Shown: one piece after another, positions 56,327-64,000 of the stretch | Position numbering within the stretch: position 1 is the stretch's first letter | How the letters are laid out: the number at the start of each line of letters is the position of its first letter | Assembly: GCA_012274445.1 (NCBI GenBank) | Contig: JAAROD010000033.1 | Location: 1,488,001 to 1,552,000 of the forward strand | Direction of reading: 5' to 3' | DNA length: 64,000 bases | Source of the DNA: Sclerotiophoma versabilis | Lineage: Eukaryota > Ascomycota > Dothideomycetes > Pleosporales > Didymellaceae | The notes under the pieces: model-generated | Told to the model about the DNA's origin: nothing | Database searches by the model: none | What the model saw: only the letters and a program-made list of their open reading frames with translations | Position numbers and translations under genes: made by a program

Positions 56327-56887
56327 GTTGATTGTACAATACGGTAGGGCGTTGTTGGATATCTTTGAGTATAACGGCCAGTACTTATGAGCCTCTCGGC
56401 GTTCGGTGAATTGACCATGGAGACATCATAACTTTCACAGGTTACGCATCTGCAGAGGAAGATTTGAAATCAAACAGCTGTCTATTGACCCAACAGGCAG
56501 ATTGATTGCAAACGTGAATGAGACTGTAATGAGCACAGGATTGTTTGACATGAGTACTTTCGTATTCATCTATCTACAACAAAACTTCGCGAGAAGTGTA
56601 TATTAAAAGGGCTAAGCTTTTTCGAACTGTCATAAAGATGTCGACGACCGAGTATGTCGTTACCTGTCTGTTCATGTATCCGGTCCATCATAACGATCGT
56701 AAAGCAATCTCAAACTCATGCGGTTTTGACGTGCCTATACGGTCTACAACAAATCCCAGAGGTTCTTCTGGACGCCTGATAAAGTGATGCAACCCTGACC
56801 AGAGTCTATGCCGATTCACGCAAATGACTCCTGCAAATGCTCAGAATGCAGCAAAGAAATAAGTAAAGGCGAGAGATCGCGGGGTAT
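56327..56887. other. Convergent 3' intergenic region
   Basis: 561 bp between the 3' ends of COX16 and HMG-CoA synthase. No gene is seen. Confidence 0.5.
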
Positions 56888-58489
56888 CTACTGCTTGATC
56901 TCGTAGGTGCGGCGGAACATGTCGTCAACGTTGGTGAGGTAGTAAGTGCCAGGCAGGATACCGTCAGTCTCACCCTTGGGCGTGTAGTTCTTCTGGAGGT
57001 GGGCCTGCTTGCGAAGGTCGCACATCTAAATTGGCGTTAGTCATATGCGTTCGATCATACTAAAGGGTTTAAAAGGGAAGCTTACAGCATCGTACGCCTC
57101 GGGGGCAACAACGCGCCTTGCGTCCAGGCGGTTCTGGATGTCGAGCGATTTGGCAATCTTCTCGTAGCTCCCCTTGACAGTGAAGGAGAACAAAGAAGAG
57201 GCGAGACCACTTCCGTAACTGAAGAGAGCAATGCGCTTGCCCTGGGCGGTCTGGCTGTCAACGTTCGCGAGCAAACTGCACAAGCTGGCGTAGACACTGC
57301 CGCAGTACATGTTTCCGCACATGGTAGGGACCTGGATACTGGGCTGGACACGGGCAGCGAAGCGCTTCTTGGCGAGAGCCATGAAGGTCTTCTCGATGGT
57401 CTTGTCGGAGATGGATGCCTCGTAGGAGATGTCCTTGACCTCGGCGGGAACTTCAGCAAAGATGGGGTTGGAGGGGTTCTTCAGATAATCGTTGTAGAGA
57501 AGACGCGCGTACGACTTGGAGACAAGCTTGCAGGTGGGTGCGTGGAAAGCCATGTAGTCGAAACGGTCAAGAGGAGACTCCTGCTCCTGGGAATGGCCGT
57601 TGACACCATTGCCATTCTGCTGAGACTTGAGTGTTGCCTCACGCTCGTTGTAGGCCTTGTAGCAGGCATCCACAGCCTCGATGTAGCACTTGATGGAGAA
57701 GTGACCGTCAACAATGGGGTACTCGCTCGTCAAATCGGGCTTGTAGAAGTCGTATACGTGCCTGACGTACGAGCCGCGCTTGCCGGGCTCCATAACGATG
57801 GGAGCATCGGGACCAATGAGCATGGCAACGCAGCCAGCACCACCAGTGGGACGGGCGTTGCCCTTGGCGTACAGCGCGATGTCGCCAGCGACAACGACGG
57901 CGTCACGGCCATCCCAAGCAGAAGATTCGATCCAGTTGACAGAGTTGAACAGAGCGTTGGTGCCACCGTAGCAGGCATTCACTGTGTCAACACCCTCAAC
58001 GTTGAAGTTGCCGCTCTCTTCGAACAATTGCATGAGAACGGACTTGACGGACTTGGACTTGTCAAGGAGAGTCTCAGTGCCGACTTCGAGGCGACCGATG
58101 GACTTGGGGTCAATGTTGTACTTCTTGAAAAGCGAGGAGACGGTGGTCAGGGCGAACGAGTAGATGTCTGCGCAGCAAATCGTTAGCTTTTGCCCTGTCT
58201 CGCAGCCAGATGCTGAAGGCGTCTCCTAGGAGGCACTCACCCTCACGGTCGTCGCAGAAGGACATCTTGGTCTGGCCCAGACCAATAGTGTACTTGCCCG
58301 CAGCGATGCCATCGAACTTTTCGAGTTCGGCCTGGTCGACGCACTGCACAACAAAAGGTCAGTAGTGTTGGCATGAGGGGTGCAGCAGGCGCAAGACTGC
58401 GCATGCCTTTGCTGGCCGGATAAACTTGCCTGGCTGGGGAAGTACAGCTCAATGGCCTTGATACCGATGTTCTGGGGACGAGCAGCCAT
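56888..58489 (-). CDS. ERG13: Hydroxymethylglutaryl-CoA synthase
   Basis: Cytosolic enzyme that condenses acetyl-CoA with acetoacetyl-CoA to HMG-CoA, the first committed carbon source of the mevalonate and ergosterol pathway. Exons 58430-58489, 58241-58343, 57086-58167 and 56888-57025 join in phase to 460 aa, the usual length. The catalytic Cys lies in DTVNACYGGTNALFN; the His region FHAPTCKLV and GSGLASSLFSF are also conserved. Intron 1 is GC-AG (GCAAGT donor at 58429, CAG acceptor at 58344); only this splice gives the conserved YFPSQ-CVDQAELEKFDG junction. The C-terminus ends RRTYEIKQ. Confidence 0.96.
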
Positions 58490-60707
58490 AGTTCGTGTTG
58501 TTGTGAGGGTGTGTTGGTTGGAGGGGGCAAGTTGCTAAGGGACTGGAGGGGCGGTCTTCACCGCTTAAGTATTTTGGCTAGAAAGGAGTAAAGGCGAGCG
58601 ACAATGGCAAAGGCGGTCAGATGGCGGGCCAATGCAGGCAGGTAACCTGGGTCTCAACAACGCCAATTTCCCATTCGATGGTGAACTATCAGGTCCACTG
58701 CGTTTCGCGACTATCACAATCGTAACCAGGGTCTCAGAGCGCGGCGCAACTGCAACTTTGAGACAGCGCAACTGCAACTTCGAGACGGCGCGCCCCTCAC
58801 CTATCCCCCAGCTTTGTCTGCACGACACACTTTCCATCGTCACATAGTTTGGCCACCGCGAATCGGAGGAGCGTGGCGCCGCACTTTTGAAATGTGATTC
58901 GGGTGTGCCAGGAACCGAACCACTTTCGTCTTGGCATGCAGGGTCGCGTTCTAGCGTACGAAGTAGTGAAGGGCCTCATCCTCAACTCGCTCTATCTTGG
59001 AGAACTACCTTGCGGCCGCCTAACACAGCCTCCAAACATGCGCGGCACCACGTAATGGCAAGCTGAAGCTCTGTGGAACCTTTCGAAACAATGAGCAAAG
59101 GAGACACCCCTACCTGCAAAAGATGCACTGAACAATAAGAGCTGCTTGCATAAAAACAAGCATTCATACCATAACTCAATCTTCTTGCTTCGCTATCTTC
59201 GTGTGCTTACAAAACCTCAGTTTTGTGCACGTTGCCGTATGATGTGCACCCTCTATCCCGCACCCCTTACCAGAAGCACAGCCCACTTCCGTTGAGCATT
59301 GACTACTAACTCAAAGCAGACGTCCATTGTGTCTCGAGGCACGCGCAGCCTCTACAGGAGCGGAAAACTCGGCTCTAACGCTCTGGTGACCAGTCCTAAT
59401 GACTACGCTTGGAAGTCTTCAAGGCAGACGAACGCTTGATGCGGGATCACCGGAAAGCGTTGTATTCTTGCAAAATATTCAAGGTTCCCAAAGAGCTTCC
59501 CTATTTGCCGACTTGCCCCCCCTATCTTGACGAACTTGGGCTCGCAGTCGGCTTTTTCTGCCACTGAGAGATATTCCATCCATGCTCGTTATGGATTGTG
59601 TGGTATCACTAGATGATGGGAACGGCAGGTCGTGCTGCGTAAGCTGCAAGCTTGTTGTCATATTGGGGGATGAAGTTGAGGCTTGAGTATCTGCAGGCTA
59701 TAGCTGTCAGTCGAAGAGCGGAGAGCGGCACGACCAACGCTGCATGATTTTAACAAGACGCATGCATGAAGGCCCGATGTATCGGAGCAGTTGCTCTTTC
59801 TGTGAAATTTGTAGTCATGATCCATTGAAATTACAAGGTCTACAAAACGCATGTGTTTCTATCTCTTCTACGGAGTACTCAGTGTGTACTGGTTACTGGC
59901 GTCTAGCAACGTGTGGTGCGCACTCACAACCAGATGCTCTCTCGACGCATCATAGTTTGCAGAGCGAGACTACACCTCCAAGACACGGCAGGGCCTTCAG
60001 ATCTCGACGCAGAGAAAACTGGGTGGTGTGGATGTGGGCATGGATGCAGTAGTCGTTGGTGGTGACCAAGCTGGTTCGGCCAGAAGCCGGAGTCTCCACC
60101 GTTCGTCTGATCAAATCTTATCAGATGGATGGGGCTCGATAAAAAAATCATCGCGGCAGATGGAGAACGATGTCATAGCCTCAGGCCGTCGCCGGAGCAG
60201 GGCCAAGGCAGCAAACGCATGGGAGAGAAAGCCCGAGCGAAGCAGAGTGGGCCGAGATTGTGAGGTCTGTGCTCGGTCGCGGTTGTGCATCGCTCGACCC
60301 GTGCGACCGAGCGATGAGAGCACAGCAGCCAGGCGACGCGCTGAAGGCAGGACTGGTGGCAGCAGAAGCGCTGCCTGACGGTGCGCTGCAGCGGAGCGGT
60401 TCGCTGTGAAGGCGGCGGAAAGCGAGTGGTTGGGTGACTGCGCTGAAACGGAAGAACGACGCTAGCGCTGTTAGCGGCTGCTTTGGAACTTGCCGTCTCG
60501 AGCAGAACAGGCTGTTCAGCGCAGCGGTCCACACTACCCAACATCACGACTCCCTACACGACCACCGACATCGCCGCCCACTCGCCCGCACCCGCCCCCG
60601 AGCGCGCACCCAGCCGACGGCCATCACGTGGAGAATCCTGCGACGCCGCATCGAGGCTTGGAAGGGGGAGACAGGGCCTCTGGGGGCCTCAGGGACCGCA
60701 CCGCGCC
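58490..60707. other. Long divergent intergenic region
   Basis: 2.2 kb between HMG-CoA synthase (minus) and the DUF7820 gene (plus), the longest gene-free stretch outside the island and the 5-10 kb gap. Both promoters must lie here. ORFs at 59744-60052 and 60028-60378 lack family features. A T-arm-like GGTTCGGTTCC on the minus strand (about 58911-58921) has no cloverleaf. Confidence 0.5.
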
Positions 60708-63121
60708 ATGGAACGACGCAACAGCCACGGAAGCACGCTCTCGCGCCGGGAGAGCGTCCACGATGTCTTCGACGACGAGTACGAGATCGACGTCGACGAG
60801 GACGACTTCATGGTCTCGGACGGCCTCGGCTTCCGCCAGACCCACGCCAACACAGAGGAGCCGCGAAACGGCCACGCGCAGGACAGCGACCGCAGCGAGA
60901 CGCCGCAGCGGCAGCACTCGACCTCGAAGCCGCCAGCGAACGACCTGCGACGCACCGCCACGAGGAACAGCACCGCCAAGGTGCGCAGTTCCGTGCTGCA
61001 CGATGCCCGCCCCCCGGGCCTGAGCCATCGGCCGCCCGTCACGCAGTCGCCGCTGCACCACCGCGATTCCGTCAGCTCCACCGCCTCCTTTGCGACCACC
61101 AGCATGTCGGAGAACCCCTTTGAGACAGGCCCCAGCCACCCGTACGGCATGTACCCCCAGCACACCATGGACCGCTCGAGCAGCATTGCGTCCGCCTCCA
61201 CTGGCCGGCAAGACCGGCCCATGTCACTTCAGCGCCCAGCGCACCCATATGCCATGTACTCGCAGAGTGGTCTGGACGATGAGACGTCAACCCAGCCTAT
61301 GCAGCCGATCCAGCCCACCGTACCTCCAATCCAGACCGCTATGCCTGTGGGCTTCCCAGGCTTGAACAATGGCTACCACCGGGTGCTGGGGCCCGACGGC
61401 GAAGAGCAGGACATCATTGGGCCAGATGGCCACACCGAGCAGCTTCCACCCTACTCCAGGTATCCAGACGAAGGCCCTACGAAGGCCTCCATGGCTGCCG
61501 AGGCGAGCGCGTCGTCGCGTGTCCTCCCCGCACCTTTGAACCCTGCTGTGGACACGGAAGATCCCTTCAACGCCCCCGCATCTCCAGTATCGCCACTCAG
61601 TGAAGCGTCCTTCTCAATGCATGCCTTGCCTGCCGCTGCCGCTGCCGAACCCTTGTTGCCTGCCATCACCCCTGCTCGTCTCCCACCCCAAAGACCGGAG
61701 ACACAGACTGGCAGTCTGGCTCCCATCTCCTCAGCCAACACCGTACCAGCTGCGCCGTCTGATTCATCCTCTGCCTCGTTACTAACGGCAGAGCCGGGAG
61801 AGTTGAACGAGAAGTACAACGAGGTGGAGGACCCGGAGTCAGCGAAAACAAGTTGGCGAAAAAAGCGATTGTTTGGAAAGGTCCCCATGGGAGTTGTCGT
61901 CTTGGTACTTCTGCTGTTGCTCGTCCTTGCTGCTGCTCTTGGAGCGGCAATTGGCACCTTTGCCGCAAAGAAGCACAACGGAGACGACGACGAGAAGGGG
62001 CACAAGCCGCCGGAAGAAGAACCGTAAGTCTACCCTACCATTCGCGACGAAGCAAAACTGACATCGACAGACAACCACAAGTCACAGGACCAAGTGGCTC
62101 TCTCTTTGGTGCCACACCTATCCCAACACCTATTGGATTCTCATCACTCCCAACCGGCGCATTCTCACTTCCGCTTGGATTTCCACAGGAGGCCAACCCA
62201 GGCTGCCTGGTCCAGGCCAACGAGTACTCTGCGTGGTCTTGCAAGATGACTTTTGCGCCAATCATCCTCACTATCAACAACACAGGCATGGACTCCGACG
62301 GGAACACGCAGCAGAGGGCTTCAACTCGAGCAGGCGCCTCGCTTGACGGCATTATACAATATGGGGTACAAACTCCTCAGCTCGACCTCGAGGCCATGCA
62401 ACTCGTGCTAGATCTCGATTACAAAAGTTACGGTCCGGCCTATCACTTCTCCACCAGTTACGACAAGGTTGTTGTGCTGAGACCCGAAGAGCTTACCGCT
62501 GGCTCGTCTTTGAGGAAGCGACAGAGCACGGACGACATGTCCTCGCGTCAACGCTTCACCGTTCAGCCCGGAGACTACCCATGGTACTGCTATTGGAACA
62601 GCACCTATATCGAAGGCTACATCTACGCTGAAAACAACTCCACGGCAGCAACCTTTACCGCCTTGCCCACCATGTGGCCTACAAATTCGCCCAGCTCGAC
62701 AAGTTCAGACACCGCAACCTTTGCGGCGGCGACTCCACCACCAACAAGCTCAACGACAGCATTCCCAACCGCAGCCGCCGAAGTCGTTCCAACATCACCA
62801 TCCGTCGCACGTCGCGACGCCGCCGCAGACGCAGCAGCCTCGCCACGCATTCCTCCCTACCCTCGCATTGTCAAGATCGAGGAGCGCCGTCTGCCCGACT
62901 CACCACAGCCATACTGCCAACGCATGGTCCTGCTCGACAACGGCAAGATAGCGCCGGCACCGAATGGTAACGACCCGGCCGTTGCGCTATGGCTGCAGGA
63001 GCAAGATCCGAGCTACGCGGAGTACTTCTCGGTTACGACGGCCACCGCGCAGAGCAAGCGTGACGTCGAGCGTCGTAGTGATCCCGCCGACTCGTGCCAC
63101 TGCCAGTGGATGTTCAAGTAA
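60708..63121 (+). CDS. DUF7820 single-span membrane protein
   Basis: Exons 60708-62023 and 62071-63121 (47-bp intron) give 788 aa. The start is MERRNSHGS; the frame is open upstream but has no ATG in that part that I trust over this one. Residues 1-380 are disordered, rich in Ser/Pro/Gln with an acidic patch (DEYEIDVDEDDF). A single span, VPMGVVVLVLLLLLVLAAALGAAIG, follows a basic stop (RKKRLFGK). After the intron, an extracytoplasmic-looking domain carries AWSC, QPGDYPWYCYWNSTYIEGYIY, N-glycosylation sites and a C-terminal CHCQWMFK. This is the conserved fungal DUF7820 layout as I recall it; function unknown. The basic cytoplasmic side before the span suggests a type II or type I anchor with a surface-exposed C-terminus. 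Confidence 0.8.
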
Positions 63122-63741
63122 TGGAGCGGAGCGGAGAGTAGCTGAAGTTTGTCTTGCGTTCGAGCGTTGTTATGCATCTACACTGGGTCTGGTCATCTGT
63201 CTACATCATCATCATCATCATCATCATCCTCCTCTTCTCTCTGCATCATCTCTTTTTTTTTTCTTGTTGCATATATCATCGGCGCCAGGGATACTTACGG
63301 CGTTCCCATGTCTGGTCACGAGACTTTTTTTTCCATTTCCTTTCAGTCACATGTACCACATGTACTACACATGTACTTGGTTTTTCATGTTGTATTTGCA
63401 GAGCATGACAGCTGATGTTCGCTTCGAACGAGTAACTTGTATATAGTGGGTGGTAGCCGCTGACGTCCATGTGGTATCGTCAGGCAGGCTTGTGAGGGCT
63501 CGCGTAGAGTGCTCTCGGATTAGTATAGGTAGAAAAAACACCCTGCCATTGCAAATTCAACTGACCTGTGTTTATCGTGCGAATGCTGGAGTGTCTCTCA
63601 ATGTAAGAGCTGTCATCACGGTCACTTCTTGGAAACATGGCCGGGCGGATATTGGAGTATTTTATTGATCAAGGCTAAGTCGACGTTTAACCGGGAGAGG
63701 AGGAATGCAACTCCATACGGCAACCATGCAAACTCCACCGA
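63122..63741. other. Convergent 3' region with (ATC)n microsatellite
   Basis: 620 bp between converging genes. A (ATC)n array lies at 63204-63228, and T runs follow at 63251-63260 and 63324-63331. Periodic ORFs here are artefacts. Confidence 0.6.
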
Positions 63742-64000
63742 CTACTTCTTCAGCTCATACATAATCCATCCAGTCGACGGCTGCAACGAGTCCAGACCCG
63801 GATCCTCCGTTCCCTCAGCCGGCTTATAGTCTTTGTTCCAAGGGCTGGCATGGTCTGTGCCAGGATCCATCTTCTGACCACTGCTCGTAGCCTGAATGCC
63901 GAATGAGCCGGCGATCATCTTCGTATTGTACACAGTACCATTATCATCGACCTTGACTGGAACTGAGGCGAAGCCACTCGGAATCTTCTTTATATCGACT
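63742..64000 (-). CDS. DUF4419-family protein, C-terminal end
   Basis: Only the last 85 codons are in the window; the gene continues beyond the edge. The frame opens at the edge with IPSGFASVPVKVDDNG, then TKMIAGSFGIQA and the ending LQPSTGWIMYELKK. This GFxxVPVKV ... MIAGSxG ... LxPxxGWWM pattern is typical of the C-terminus of DUF4419 proteins. Function unknown; the start codon lies outside the window. Confidence 0.65.
   Translation of the reverse strand, partial: VDIKKIPSGFASVPVKVDDNGTVYNTKMIAGSFGIQATSSGQKMDPGTDHASPWNKDYKPAEGTEDPGLDSLQPSTGWIMYELKK

Noticed and set aside
57542..58186. 214-aa plus-strand ORF opposite HMG-CoA synthase
   Set aside because: Shadow of the conserved enzyme.
58905..58925. 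tRNA-like B box (GGTTCGGTTCC) on the minus strand near 58.9 kb
   Set aside because: No pairing acceptor, D or anticodon stems; it also lacks the usual A after GGTTCG.
62964..63446. 160-aa ORF with a poly-His run (HHHHHHHHPP)
   Set aside because: The histidines come from the (ATC)n microsatellite after the DUF7820 stop codon; no independent gene.

Overview
The window is nuclear DNA of a filamentous ascomycete. Almost every gene is broken by introns of about 45-90 bp with GTA/GTG donors, CTRAY branch points and CAG/TAG acceptors. The gene set (PAF1, ERG25, HMG-CoA synthase, ARP8, an ATR kinase, a KapC-type bZIP, COX16, YIP1, GH55) is a normal fungal core set. TA-rich blocks scarred like repeat-induced point mutation (RIP) products, and protein flavours such as the DUF7820 and DUF4419 genes, suggest Dothideomycetes, probably Pleosporales. 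That rank is inference.

Layout. 1-12.6 kb: the 3' part of a kinesin, then PAF1 and ERG25 on the minus strand, a gene-poor 4.7 kb stretch, a BTB/POZ gene and an inositol monophosphatase. 12.6-25.5 kb: an accessory island. It holds weak ORFs, a possible relic of a STAND/NACHT P-loop gene, a 211-bp solo LTR with a perfect 5-bp target duplication, two TA-rich repeat blocks, and a nested 1842-bp pogo/Fot1-type DNA transposon with 44-bp inverted repeats. Between and beside these blocks sit two intact genes on the same strand: a GT2 cellulose-synthase-like enzyme and a GH16 beta-glucanase. 25.5-40 kb: a small repeat protein, a thioesterase, GH55 exo-beta-1,3-glucanase, a UFD1-domain protein, an F-box/zinc-ribbon protein, YIP1 and a cytochrome c-type heme lyase. 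40.1-41.1 kb: a cluster of simple repeats. 41-64 kb: pterin dehydratase, KapC bZIP, ARP8, a 9-exon ATR kinase gene (2504 aa), COX16, HMG-CoA synthase, a DUF7820 membrane protein, and the 3' end of a DUF4419 gene.

Most genes are housekeeping genes in no operon-like order. Two are sterol-pathway enzymes (HMG-CoA synthase, ERG25), two are mitochondrial cytochrome assembly factors (heme lyase, COX16), and three act on chromatin or DNA damage (PAF1, ARP8, ATR). The functional grouping that stands out is the GT2-GH16 pair, a candidate synthase/hydrolase locus for a beta-glucan, now separated by 3.6 kb of decayed transposons. Other points: two non-canonical GC-AG introns (GH55 and HMG-CoA synthase), a 28-nt micro-exon in kapC, and two gene models (kinesin 5' part, F-box C-terminus) whose splicing I could not resolve.
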